Under the pieces are notes generated by a model. That model was not told the origin of the DNA. It made no database searches and saw nothing but the letters and a program-made list of their open reading frames with translations. A program made the position numbers and the translations under genes. A DNA stretch of 33,695 bases from Paenibacillus glycanilyticus NBRC 16618 (GTDB lineage Bacteria; Bacillota; Bacilli; Paenibacillales; Paenibacillaceae): the NCBI RefSeq assembly GCF_004000805.1, contig NZ_BILY01000056.1:1-33695 (forward strand), in the 5' to 3' direction. Each line of letters begins with the position of its first letter. Positions within the stretch are counted from its first letter, which is position 1. Shown here one piece after another: positions 14,949-23,474 of this stretch.

Positions 14949-15857
14949 TTAATCCTTGTTCGACAATTTGATTTGCAAATAGGTAATGACTGCAATAATG
15001 ACAAACATGACAAACGAAATCGAACCCGCCACGCCGAACCGGAACTCTTTAAACGAGCTGTTAAAAACAAGCATGGAGAGCGTCTTCGTGCTGCTGGCCG
15101 GGCCGCCGCCGGTCATAATATACATCGGGTCGAAGGTTAAGAACACGCCGCAAATAAACGAAATAAATTGAATGCCGATAACGAATTTGAGGCTTGGGAA
15201 CACGATGGAGCGCATTCGGCGCCATGGTCCGGCACCGTCGATTTTGGCCGCTTCGATATTCTCGCTCGGAATGCCCTGCAGCGCGGAATAGTAGATCAGC
15301 ATCCCCATTCCCGTTGCGAATACGCCCGGCAGGACGATCGACCACTTCGCCATGGAAGGATCATTCAGCCAGCCGTAAGGGCCAAGTCCGATAAAATGGA
15401 GCAGATAGTTCAACAAGCCGTAATCCGGATTGTAAAGCCATTTCCACAGCAGGTAGCCGGCAACCGCGGGCACCGCCGTCGGCAGCAAATACAAGGACCT
15501 TAACGTTTTGCTCGCGAACTTGATCTCGTTAAGCAGCACCGCCTGTACAATCGGCACCCAAAACGTGAGAATGAAGTAGATAAAGAAGAACGCAAAGGTA
15601 TTTCGGAATGCATTCCAGAACTCGGTGGAATGGATTAAATACTTATAGTTATCCAGCCAGACGAATTTGCCCGGCGGGTTGATGACTTTGTAATCGAAGA
15701 AGCTCATGTACACGGCTTGAAGAAGCGGATAATACTTGAACAACAGGAAACAGACAATGGCAGGAGATACGAAAGCGATTGCTGTCCAGGAGATCTTAAT
15801 CCGGGGTCTGACCCGCGCTTGCACCTGAGGCTTCCGGCCTTCTATGGCTGCTTTCAA
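14949..15857 (-). CDS. CUT1 sugar ABC permease (UgpA/MalF-like)
   Basis: 302 residues from TTG 15855-15857, nine bases after GGAGG; an in-frame TTG at 15878 would overlap that binding site. Six membrane helices are expected, the first around residues 28-50 (IAFVSPAIVCFLLFKYYPLL). The EAA loop reads NIEAAKIDGAGPWRRMRSIVFPSL, the contact for the cytoplasmic ATPase. It is the partner of the enlarged permease downstream (41-base gap) and of the lipoprotein upstream. The 93-base gap to the binding protein holds a hairpin. Confidence 0.9.
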   Translation of the reverse strand: MKAAIEGRKPQVQARVRPRIKISWTAIAFVSPAIVCFLLFKYYPLLQAVYMSFFDYKVINPPGKFVWLDNYKYLIHSTEFWNAFRNTFAFFFIYFILTFWVPIVQAVLLNEIKFASKTLRSLYLLPTAVPAVAGYLLWKWLYNPDYGLLNYLLHFIGLGPYGWLNDPSMAKWSIVLPGVFATGMGMLIYYSALQGIPSENIEAAKIDGAGPWRRMRSIVFPSLKFVIGIQFISFICGVFLTFDPMYIMTGGGPASSTKTLSMLVFNSSFKEFRFGVAGSISFVMFVIIAVITYLQIKLSNKD

Positions 15858-15884
15858 CGTTTGACGCCTCCTTTCCAAATGGCA

Positions 15885-15935
15885 GGCGGAGCAGCTTGCG
15901 GCGTTTGCGCTTTACGCCCGCTAATCAACTCCGCC
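15885..15935 (-). other. Intergenic hairpin between binding protein and first permease
   Basis: Arms GGCGGAG (15885-15891) and CTCCGCC (15929-15935) enclose a second GC-rich stem (GCGGGCGT against ACGCCGC on the minus strand). There is no U-tract, so it is not a standard terminator. Such hairpins after binding-protein genes often protect the upstream mRNA and lower permease output; that role is inferred. Confidence 0.5.
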
Positions 15936-15950
15936 TTCCTTCAAGTCGTT

Positions 15951-17408
15951 TTATTTCTTCACGGATGCGTTATACGCGTCTACCACTTCTTTTTGCGCGG
16001 CATCCTGAGCTTCCTGGAGCAGCTGCTTCGGATTGGATTTCTCGTCCGTAAGCGCCTTTTGAACCGCTTTAACGACGTACGGAGTCAAGCGTTCCTTCAG
16101 GAAATATTCCAGATGCGTATCGGAAGCCGCTTTGTTCACGGCCGCTACAAGCTCAGGCGAAATGTCTTGGGCGAATTGGGATGGATCAACGTCGGAGCGA
16201 ACGGACAGCAGGTTCGGGAAAATTCCGTTGTCCTGCTGGAACTGAAGGTATTTCTCGGCGACCTCTTTGGAGTTCAAGTACATGATGTATTGCCAAGCCG
16301 CGTCTTGCTTCTCTTTGGTCGTCTTTGGATTAATGATCCAGTAAGCGCCGCCGATTTGTCCCGGACCTTTGCCGCTTGGGCCTACCGGATAAGGCGCAAA
16401 ACCAACGTCGTTCAAGTCCATTCCTTGCGCGACATAGTCGCCGAATCCGCCGGACGCTGCGTTCGACATCGCCGCGCGGCCTTGGAAAATATCGTTCATG
16501 TTATCCTGATAGCTCTGGAGCACGTTGTTTTGCACGATTTTATCCTTCCACTTCAGATCTTTATAAAATTGCAGCGCGGTTACGGAAGGCTCTTCCGTAA
16601 AGGCCAATTGCACCGTACCGTCCGGATTGACATGCGTCAGGTCGCCGCCCGCCTGCCATACGTAGTACTCAAACCACCAGTCCGCCCACTCCATGCCCAG
16701 CAGAGTAATGCCGTACTGCTTCTTGGCCGGATCCGCCAGCTTCTTGCCGAATTCAACAAGCTGATCCCAGTTCGCCGGAGGGGTATCGCGGTCAAGCCCC
16801 GCTGCTTCGAACATCTTCTTGTTCCAGAACAAGCCCGTTACGTACATATCGTGCGGAACGCCGTACACTTTGCCGTCAATGGTGCCCGCTTCCATCGAGG
16901 ATGGGATGAATTTATCTTTGTCCGCGTAGCTGTCCCAATACGGAGTCAAGTCAAGCGCAAGACCTTGGCCTACCCAGTCCGCGATAATCGGAAAGTGAGC
17001 CGAATGGTAAGCATCGGGGCCATTGCCGCCCGCCATCGCCGTTACGAATACTTCACGGTCGTTTGTGCCCTGCGGCATCAATTCGTGCTTTACTTTAATG
17101 TTGGGATGCTGCACTTCGAAATCCGCGTAAACCTCTTCTTTGATGGATTTCATCGTGTCGTCCGGATTCGGCTGATCCCATACCGTAATTTCGACTGTGC
17201 CGCCGTTTGAAGCCGTATTATCCGCCGTCGCTTCCGCGTTATCAGACCCGTTGTTTGCCGCCGCGTTCGTGCTCGAAGAGTCATTAGTCGCTTCAGAAAC
17301 GTTTGTCACGTTGCTGCTATTTCCTCCACTGCAAGCTGATACCATTAGCATTAAGACAAGAGCAATTGCCAGACTGGACCACGTTCTAAACCGCTGCTTC
17401 TTCTTCAA
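15951..17408 (-). CDS. Sugar ABC transporter substrate-binding lipoprotein (family 1)
   Basis: 485 residues from TTG 17406-17408 after GAGGGGG. Lipoprotein signal with lipobox V23-S-A-C26, then a low-complexity Asn/Ser/Ala/Thr linker to about residue 70, typical of Gram-positive binding lipoproteins. The body starts EITVWDQPNPDD and contains NGPDAYHSAHFPII and PNWDQLVEFGKKLAD, standard for the MalE-type fold, with aromatic residues (W and Y in GMEWADWWFEYYVWQAGGD) likely to stack on sugar. First gene of the operon that continues with two permeases, a dehydrogenase and a DgoD-type dehydratase. Ligand not determined; a sugar-acid-containing oligosaccharide would fit the neighbours. Confidence 0.92.
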   Translation of the reverse strand: MKKKQRFRTWSSLAIALVLMLMVSACSGGNSSNVTNVSEATNDSSSTNAAANNGSDNAEATADNTASNGGTVEITVWDQPNPDDTMKSIKEEVYADFEVQHPNIKVKHELMPQGTNDREVFVTAMAGGNGPDAYHSAHFPIIADWVGQGLALDLTPYWDSYADKDKFIPSSMEAGTIDGKVYGVPHDMYVTGLFWNKKMFEAAGLDRDTPPANWDQLVEFGKKLADPAKKQYGITLLGMEWADWWFEYYVWQAGGDLTHVNPDGTVQLAFTEEPSVTALQFYKDLKWKDKIVQNNVLQSYQDNMNDIFQGRAAMSNAASGGFGDYVAQGMDLNDVGFAPYPVGPSGKGPGQIGGAYWIINPKTTKEKQDAAWQYIMYLNSKEVAEKYLQFQQDNGIFPNLLSVRSDVDPSQFAQDISPELVAAVNKAASDTHLEYFLKERLTPYVVKAVQKALTDEKSNPKQLLQEAQDAAQKEVVDAYNASVKK

Positions 17409-17462
17409 TCGAACGCCCCCTCAAATGGTTATCGGATTTACAAATTCAGTATAGGACTTAAA

Positions 17463-17476
17463 TGATAGCGCTTTCT
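17463..17476. promoter_or_regulatory. cre site (CcpA) between the sugar-acid operon and yesMN
   Basis: TGATAGCGCTTTCT fits the cre consensus WGWNANCGNTNNCW at every position. It lies 55 bases upstream of the binding-protein start and just upstream of a TATACT (plus-strand 17448-17453) that could be the -10 box of that leftward operon, so carbon catabolite repression is expected. Confidence 0.75.
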
Positions 17477-17614
17477 ATGCAATATCTTAACCTCCTATTA
17501 GGAATATTTTAAGCAACTTTGGAATCAGGACTCTCCTAGAAACAGGAAAATAGTCAAAGCTATCGAATACCTTCTGAGTAAGCGGTTACAGATGCGTTGG
17601 GAGGTAGCTTGAAC

Positions 17615-19420
17615 ATGTGGTCTCGTTTCCTCAACCTGAACATGCAGTTCCGCAATAAGATGATTCTCTCTTTCTTTATCGTCATCGGCCTTACCGCAAT
17701 CATTATGGGCTACTCCTACTATCGCATGATGAGCCGCGAGCTCGAAGCCTCCACGCTGCAAGGGCTGGAGAGGATGACCACGCAATCGGTCGATACGCTG
17801 GATCTTCATTTCAAGACGGCCTCCAATATCGGCTACAGCTATTTCAGCGATACTTCGCTGCAGAAGTTTCTCGATGGTCCTCCCAATACCGACAATGAAC
17901 AATATTACCGGAACCGGATTATCTCTAATAAGCTGCAAAATCCTCTCATTTCGTTCATTTCCATCACCCGCCTGGACGGCCAGCAAATTTCGAGCTACTA
18001 CTATTACAATCGAAACGTCAAATCCCTTCTGGATGAAGAGCAGGCGCACCTGTTCGATAAAGCGCTCCGAATGGACGGCACCCCCTTCTGGACCGTCTCG
18101 CATACAACCATAAGCACAACCGTCACGCCCGTCAAAACGGTCAGCTATATTCAGCTGCTCAAACGCATTACGATGAATGAACAGCACCCGATCGGGTACA
18201 TCAAGATCGATATCGACCCCGGCGTGCTGGATAAAATTTTCCCGGAACCGCAAAAAAGCGACGCCAGCAAGTACTATATCGCGGACCGCTCCGGCCATAT
18301 TATTTTCGCGCAGAACAAGGAAGACATCGGCAAGTCCATTGCGGGAAGCCCCTTGTTCGCGGCTTACAAGAAGGCGCCAAGATCAAGCGACTACGTAAAC
18401 TTCCGCTACGAAAACCGGAACAAAACCTATATCGGCTTCTATGAACGGCTGGATGCCGGCGACTGGATTGTGATCGGCAACATTCCGCTGGATCAAGTGC
18501 TAAGTAAGGTAAACTCCTTCCGCCATACGCTAATCGTGATCGCCATGATCAGCTTTCTTGCCGCCATGCTCATCGCTTCGCTGATTGCCGCGGGCGTTAC
18601 CCGTCCGCTGAAAGAGCTCAACAAAAAGATGAAGCAGGTGGAAATGGGCGATTTCGGGGCTACCATCGAGGTAAAAGGCAAAGACGAGCTGTCTACCATC
18701 CAGCATAGCTTCAACAAAATGACCGCCGAGATCAGTTCGTTAATCTCCAAAGTATACGAGACGGAGCTGTTGAAAAAGGAAGCGGAGATTAAGGCGCTTC
18801 AGACGCAGATCAACCCTCATTTTCTCTACAATACGTTAAGCACGATCGACAGCATTTCATCGGTTGACGGGGACGAACGGGTCTCTTTTATATGCATCGC
18901 GCTCGGAAGCATGCTCCGCTATAATTTGAACGGCGGCAGTCTCGCCACCGTTCAGGAGGAAATTACGCATCTGAATCAATATTTATCCATCTACCAAATT
19001 CGGTTTGCCAATGTGTTTGCTTACGAGATTGAAGTGGAGCCCGGTATGGAGGATCTCATTTTGCCGAAGTTTCTCATTCAGCCTTTAGTCGAGAATGCCA
19101 TCATTCACGGCCTGGAACAAAAGGTCGGGAACAAGAAGGTGCGCATCACGCTTGGCAGCGTAGACGATTCCTTCTTGAAAATCATCATAGAGGATAACGG
19201 GGTTGGCATGGACCCTGCCATGATCGAGCTTTTTCACCGCAAATTGAATAACCCGAACGCGATCGTGTCCAGGCAGACCTCTTCCAGGACGATGATTGGA
19301 CTAGCGAACGTATTCAAACGGATTCAATTGTATTACGAAAGCGATCCGAGGGTTGAAATCTACAGCCAGCCGGGCGCAGGCACCAAAATTTATTTCGAGC
19401 TGCCGAAGCGGACGGCATAA
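17615..19420 (+). CDS. YesM-family sensor histidine kinase
   Basis: 601 residues from ATG 17615, nine bases after GGAGGT; upstream TTG codons overlap that site. Order: helix 1 (about 16-36), a large extracytoplasmic sensor with a Cache-like ending (SKYYIADRSGHIIFAQNKEDIG), helix 2 (about 304-328), HAMP, then the His_kinase domain with phospho-acceptor H402 in QTQINPHFLYNTL and an HATPase domain with LVENAIIHGLE and DNGVGMDP. This is the class that controls sugar uptake through an AraC-type regulator, here encoded 12 bases downstream. It is divergent from the sugar-acid ABC operon, its probable target, and may sense the sugar or the loaded binding protein. Confidence 0.93.
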   Translation: MWSRFLNLNMQFRNKMILSFFIVIGLTAIIMGYSYYRMMSRELEASTLQGLERMTTQSVDTLDLHFKTASNIGYSYFSDTSLQKFLDGPPNTDNEQYYRNRIISNKLQNPLISFISITRLDGQQISSYYYYNRNVKSLLDEEQAHLFDKALRMDGTPFWTVSHTTISTTVTPVKTVSYIQLLKRITMNEQHPIGYIKIDIDPGVLDKIFPEPQKSDASKYYIADRSGHIIFAQNKEDIGKSIAGSPLFAAYKKAPRSSDYVNFRYENRNKTYIGFYERLDAGDWIVIGNIPLDQVLSKVNSFRHTLIVIAMISFLAAMLIASLIAAGVTRPLKELNKKMKQVEMGDFGATIEVKGKDELSTIQHSFNKMTAEISSLISKVYETELLKKEAEIKALQTQINPHFLYNTLSTIDSISSVDGDERVSFICIALGSMLRYNLNGGSLATVQEEITHLNQYLSIYQIRFANVFAYEIEVEPGMEDLILPKFLIQPLVENAIIHGLEQKVGNKKVRITLGSVDDSFLKIIIEDNGVGMDPAMIELFHRKLNNPNAIVSRQTSSRTMIGLANVFKRIQLYYESDPRVEIYSQPGAGTKIYFELPKRTA

Positions 19421-19432
19421 GGGGATGATCGG

Positions 19433-21025
19433 ATGAAGGTACTTATCGTGGAAGACGAGCCGCTTCTGCGGGAAGGTTTAATTCGCAAAATCGATTGGAA
19501 GACGCTTGGCCTTACGCTTGCGGGAGAAGCCGGGGACGGATTCGAAGCGATGTCCCTGCTCGTTAGCTGCCAGCCGGATATCGTCCTTACCGATGTGCGA
19601 ATGCCGGGCATGGACGGACTTCAGTTCATTAACCAGGCGCGGACGGTCTCCCCGAATACGAAATTCGTCATTATTAGCGGCTTTAACGAATTCGAATATG
19701 TACGCGAGGCGCTGCTCAATCATGTGAAGGATTACTTGCTTAAGCCGATCGATAAGGAGAAGCTGCGCGCGCTTCTTGCCGGCCTGGTGGAGGAGCTGCG
19801 GGCAGAAAGGCGGCAGGAAGCGGATCTTTCCAAGCTGAACGCGCTGGACGAGATGATCCGCCAGAGCCATTTGCAGCCTCTGGATTTTCAGCTTACGCAT
19901 CTGATCACGGAGCAGGATGCCCACTGGGATGGTCTCCCTGTCGAGCTGCTGCAATGCTGCTCGTTCGTTGGCATCTCCGTGCGTATCGTCTACCGCAACG
20001 AGACCTCCCGCTTCAAGGAGAACGAGGAGCCGCTCGCCCGCTTCGCCGTCCAGAACAGTATTGAGAACGCGCTCGCGGCGCTCCCCGTTGAAATCCTTGC
20101 CTTCAAGCATGCTTACCACTCGGAGGAGATTGTTGTCTTTCTCGCCTCTCCGAATCGTGTACTCGAACCGGAAAGCATCGTGGAAACGTTAACGCAGACA
20201 GTTGGCTGGATCCGCCAGCATCTTGGGCTTATCGTATCCATCGGTGTTGGCGGCGTAAAAGAACAGCTGACCTTGCTAAGGCTCTCCTGTCTTGAAGCGA
20301 GGAAGGCGCTACAGAACCGGCTGCTATTCGGCGGCGGCAACGTCTACACGGATACGGTTAACCAGTCGCATGCGGCGACGGTATTTCCGCTCCTTCATCA
20401 AGCGGAGCGCGGATTAACCGCCTTGCTGGAGGATGGACAGCACCGCGAATTTCTCGCTTTTGCTTCCGAGCTGTTCCACACCCTGGCGGAGTCGCCTGAC
20501 GCACGGTACGAGCATGTCGAATATCTGTACACCGAAATCATTCACGTTCTCCGCAAACACGCCGCCAAGACGGCCTTCGAACTGCCGAACTGGAATCTCG
20601 GGACGCCGATCGCTAGTCTCGAGAGCTTTACGGATTGGCGCCAGATTATTTCGGTTATCGAACAGCAGCTTGAAAGGCTGAGCAATGTGCTGGGTGACGG
20701 AGCCGAGCGTTCCTGCGACGACATAATCGATAGCGTGCAGCAATACGTACAGCAGCATTACGACGAAGACCTGTCGCTGCAATGGGTCAGCGACAAATAT
20801 TTTATCCACCCCAATTATTTCTCGAAGCGGTTTAAGCAGATCGTTGGCATCAGCTATAACGACTATGTAACGCGAGTGCGCATCGAACGGTCCAAGGAGC
20901 TGCTCAAGACGACAACACTCAAGATCGCTCGAATCTCGCAGCTAGTCGGGTACGAGGATCAAGGCTATTTTTGCAGCGTGTTTAAGAAAGTGACCGGCGT
21001 TAGTCCGTCGGCCTATCGGATCTGA
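19433..21025 (+). CDS. YesN-family response regulator with AraC-type DNA-binding domain
   Basis: 530 residues; ATG 19433 follows AAGGGGATGATCGG. Receiver domain (1-125) with E7-D8-E9, phosphorylation site D54 (VLTDVRMPGMDG) and K in LLKPIDKEKL; a middle region of unknown fold (about 130-425); and a C-terminal AraC/XylS pair of helix-turn-helix units (about 430-530) with LSLQWVSDKYFIHPNYFSKRFKQ and the ending VGYEDQGYFCSVFKKVTGVSPSAYR. It would bind near the divergent ABC operon promoter when phosphorylated by YesM. Its last 26 bases overlap the end of a convergent gene. Confidence 0.94.
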   Translation: MKVLIVEDEPLLREGLIRKIDWKTLGLTLAGEAGDGFEAMSLLVSCQPDIVLTDVRMPGMDGLQFINQARTVSPNTKFVIISGFNEFEYVREALLNHVKDYLLKPIDKEKLRALLAGLVEELRAERRQEADLSKLNALDEMIRQSHLQPLDFQLTHLITEQDAHWDGLPVELLQCCSFVGISVRIVYRNETSRFKENEEPLARFAVQNSIENALAALPVEILAFKHAYHSEEIVVFLASPNRVLEPESIVETLTQTVGWIRQHLGLIVSIGVGGVKEQLTLLRLSCLEARKALQNRLLFGGGNVYTDTVNQSHAATVFPLLHQAERGLTALLEDGQHREFLAFASELFHTLAESPDARYEHVEYLYTEIIHVLRKHAAKTAFELPNWNLGTPIASLESFTDWRQIISVIEQQLERLSNVLGDGAERSCDDIIDSVQQYVQQHYDEDLSLQWVSDKYFIHPNYFSKRFKQIVGISYNDYVTRVRIERSKELLKTTTLKIARISQLVGYEDQGYFCSVFKKVTGVSPSAYRI

Positions 21026-21476
21026 ATTTAAACCGGATTAGAGTGATTACCGATTGAATCAAAAGCAGCAGCAGGATGCCGCTTAAGAACGAGTAAAAGT
21101 TGATGTAAATCGTATTGGTATAGGGGTTCAGCCAGCCGAATTCATTCGTTCGGCCATCGATCCGATCGCGTATCCGCTGGGCTTTATCCACCTGAAGCAG
21201 GAGCGATACCGCCAGCAGAGCAAGTAAAATCACCGATACCCGGACTCTATTGTACTGCACCAGATACCGCTCTCTATGTACGATAAAGGCGATACCGGTC
21301 AACAGCAGCAAATACGCCGGCAACTCGAGAAACCACAGAATAACCGCGGGGTTCGAGCTGCCGGAAATGCTTTTGCCCGGGATCATCTCGATCGTAAGCC
21401 AATCAACAAGAAAAATTAGAATAACGTTAATCAGGAACACAACAAGCGTCACGATCCGCAGTACTTTCGTATTCAA
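21000..21476 (-). CDS. Small integral membrane protein of unknown function
   Basis: 158 residues from TTG 21474-21476, seven bases after GGGAGGGG. Four hydrophobic helices are seen (about 6-26, 45-66, 78-95 and 125-148), with a polar loop around residues 97-122 that contains WLNPYTNTIYINF. The tail RFKFRSDRPTD is basic and cytoplasmic if the N-terminus is inside. I do not recognise the family. It overlaps the 3' end of yesN by 26 bases, tail to tail. The good binding site and membrane pattern support a real gene. Confidence 0.65.
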   Translation of the reverse strand: MNTKVLRIVTLVVFLINVILIFLVDWLTIEMIPGKSISGSSNPAVILWFLELPAYLLLLTGIAFIVHRERYLVQYNRVRVSVILLALLAVSLLLQVDKAQRIRDRIDGRTNEFGWLNPYTNTIYINFYSFLSGILLLLLIQSVITLIRFKFRSDRPTD

Positions 21477-21640
21477 TGTTCCGCCCCTCCCGCAATCCGA
21501 GCTTACTCAGCTATCAATTACCGCAGACTACTATTGTACCGCTCTAACGGTTGGTTCAAACCCCCGTTGCTCCGGTTCCTCATCGGAGCCTTCACACCCG
21601 CCATCCGCCAACCTCAAACCAATCTGCCAACATTCGCTCC

Positions 21641-21747
21641 TCTTCCGAACCGAGCGCTCTCGCTTCATCCGCTGTAACACGGTTTTTGCCTGCTATTCAG
21701 CTACTTCGGAACCGAGCACTCTCGCCCCAACCGCTGCAACACGGTTT
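21641..21747. repeat. Imperfect 45-base direct repeat, 62-base period
   Basis: Positions 21641-21685 and 21703-21747 agree at about 38 of 45 bases, sharing GAACCGAGC, CTCTCGC, CCGCTG and AACACGGTTT. A more decayed third copy may lie upstream around 21587-21614. No reading frame is shared, so this looks like duplicated non-coding sequence. Confidence 0.55.
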
Positions 21748-21794
21748 GTCCCTAGCGGGACGACGGGGTGGCGAGGCCCCCGCCGCCCAAACAA

Positions 21795-21824
21795 CAAAAA
21801 ATCCGGCGCCTAAGGCACCGGATT
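21795..21824 (-). terminator. Rho-independent terminator of the maltodextrin operon
   Basis: On the minus strand AATCCGGTGCC (21824-21814), loop TTA, GGCGCCGGATT (21810-21800), then a run of T (21801-21795). It starts 4 bases after the amylase stop. Confidence 0.9.
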
Positions 21825-21827
21825 CGT

Positions 21828-23471
21828 CTATTTCAATATAACGCTGCTATATGGCGGCAGCGTGACGACGCCGCCGCTTAGCTCAGCGGCGTTATCGCTC
21901 TTACGGCTCAGCTTCGCGAATGAGCCGTACTCTTCGGCCAGCTCCGCCTTCTGCGGCTGGCCGGACAAATTGTGCAGCACGAGCACGCGCTCGTCTGCTG
22001 TTGCCCTCACATACGCGGATACTTGCGGTACCGCGTTCTTCAAGCTGTACGCGATGATTCCCCCATCGCGCAAAGCCGGCTCCTCGCTGCGCCACTTGAG
22101 CAGCATCCGATACCAAGCAAGCAGCGACTGATCATTCTGCTGCTCGCTTTCCACCGATACGGCCGAGCCGGCAGCATTGTACTTGCTCTGCTCCCAGCTG
22201 GTCTGACCCTCCCCGCCAGCGGGGTCGGCATACCAGATCATCGGCTCGCGCAAATACTCATCCGGCTTAGCCCCGGCCATGCCAAGCTCTTCGCCGTAAT
22301 AAATAAACGGATTTCCCGGCAGGGTGAGCAGCATGGCGGCAGCCATCCTGGCATGGGCCAGATTGCCGTTCAATGCCGTCATCACCCGGGTCTGATCATG
22401 GTTGCTCAGAAACGGCGCGTCCACATACGTTCCGCCCGAGGACTTCTCGTACAACCCGTATGCCTTGCCAAGCGTAAAGGCCAGATCCGAATCCCGCTCC
22501 CGGTCAGCCGAGCTGATCAGCTTGCCGGCAAGATCGAAATCAAATGCCGAGTCCAGCGCCTTATCCAGATAAGGAGCAATAACAACGGGCGAATCCCATA
22601 CCTCGCCGACCAGGTACGCATCCGGCTTCACGCCGGACAAGCCGCTGCGGAACTCCTGCCACCATTTTTGATTCGCACCCTGAATCTCCGGGCTATTAAT
22701 GGTTGAAGCATAGTCTCCATAAATATGCTTGGCCGCATCGAGCCGGAAGCCGTCCAGCCCCTGCTCCAGCCAATATTGGCCGATGGACACAAGCTCATGG
22801 CGTACATCTGCATTGTCAAAATCCAAATCCGGCATGCCTTCCCAGAACACGCCTAGATACTTTCTTTTCCCATCCGCCGTCACATGCCACGGATTGCTGC
22901 CAACCGCGCCGTCCGCCTTCGCATCCTCATCGGCCCCGGCAAAATGGTACCAGCTTCGATACGGACTATCCGGATCCGCAAGCGCCTCCTTAAACCACGG
23001 ATGCTCCGTGCTGGTATGATTCACAACAAGATCCATAATGACCTTGATGCCGCGCTTATGCGCCTCATCCGTCAGCTTCTTCAGGTCATCAATCGTACCG
23101 TAATCCGGATTGACCGCCCGGTAATCCGTCACATCATACCCGTGATAGCTTGGCGAAGGATTAATCGGCATCAGCCAGATCCCGCCGACACCGAGCTGCT
23201 GCAGATAGTCCAGCTTTGCCGTTACGCCGTTCAGATCGCCAATCCCGTCCCCATTCGAGTCATAGAAGGACCGGACAAAAATCTCGTAATAAACGGTGCC
23301 CGGCTGTTCATCCACCGGCTCCGCGGCACCATCCTTCACAGCAGCGGAAGCAACAGGCTCACCTTCTACTTTCCCGCCGCCAGCGTTATTTATCGAGCAG
23401 CCCGCAAGCGAAGCTGCCAAGGCGGCAGCAATCGCGGCACGCACAAACCATCCTCCATACGCCATAGCCAA
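21828..23471 (-). CDS. Alpha-amylase family lipoprotein (GH13)
   Basis: 547 residues from TTG 23469-23471 with AAAGGA six bases upstream; an ATG two codons later (23463-23465) is the alternative. Lipoprotein signal with lipobox L22-A-G-C25, so the enzyme sits on the outer face of the membrane. GH13 regions are all present: GVGGIWLMPINPSPSYHGYD, DLVVNH, nucleophile in GFRLDAAKH, acid/base in LVGEVWDS, and FLSNHDQTR; a C-terminal beta domain follows. It should cut starch or maltodextrin to pieces for the MalEFG importer, whose genes come just before it (3-base gap from malG). Exact product profile is not readable from sequence. Confidence 0.92.
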   Translation of the reverse strand: MAMAYGGWFVRAAIAAALAASLAGCSINNAGGGKVEGEPVASAAVKDGAAEPVDEQPGTVYYEIFVRSFYDSNGDGIGDLNGVTAKLDYLQQLGVGGIWLMPINPSPSYHGYDVTDYRAVNPDYGTIDDLKKLTDEAHKRGIKVIMDLVVNHTSTEHPWFKEALADPDSPYRSWYHFAGADEDAKADGAVGSNPWHVTADGKRKYLGVFWEGMPDLDFDNADVRHELVSIGQYWLEQGLDGFRLDAAKHIYGDYASTINSPEIQGANQKWWQEFRSGLSGVKPDAYLVGEVWDSPVVIAPYLDKALDSAFDFDLAGKLISSADRERDSDLAFTLGKAYGLYEKSSGGTYVDAPFLSNHDQTRVMTALNGNLAHARMAAAMLLTLPGNPFIYYGEELGMAGAKPDEYLREPMIWYADPAGGEGQTSWEQSKYNAAGSAVSVESEQQNDQSLLAWYRMLLKWRSEEPALRDGGIIAYSLKNAVPQVSAYVRATADERVLVLHNLSGQPQKAELAEEYGSFAKLSRKSDNAAELSGGVVTLPPYSSVILK

Positions 23472-23474
23472 GCC

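Larger units (their letters stand above)
21477..21827. other. Gene-free stretch before the amylase terminator
   Basis: 351 bases without a supported gene. It holds an imperfect direct repeat (21641-21747), a GCTCCG/CGGAGC inverted repeat (21569-21574 and 21584-21589), and the amylase operon terminator. A leftward promoter for the small membrane gene may use TACAAT, on the minus strand near 21535-21540, but the -35 is poor. Confidence 0.4.

Noticed and set aside
15717..17210. 497-codon open frame antisense to the sugar-binding lipoprotein
   Set aside because: The minus strand carries a clear lipoprotein with signal and fold motifs; the antisense product has no domain pattern.
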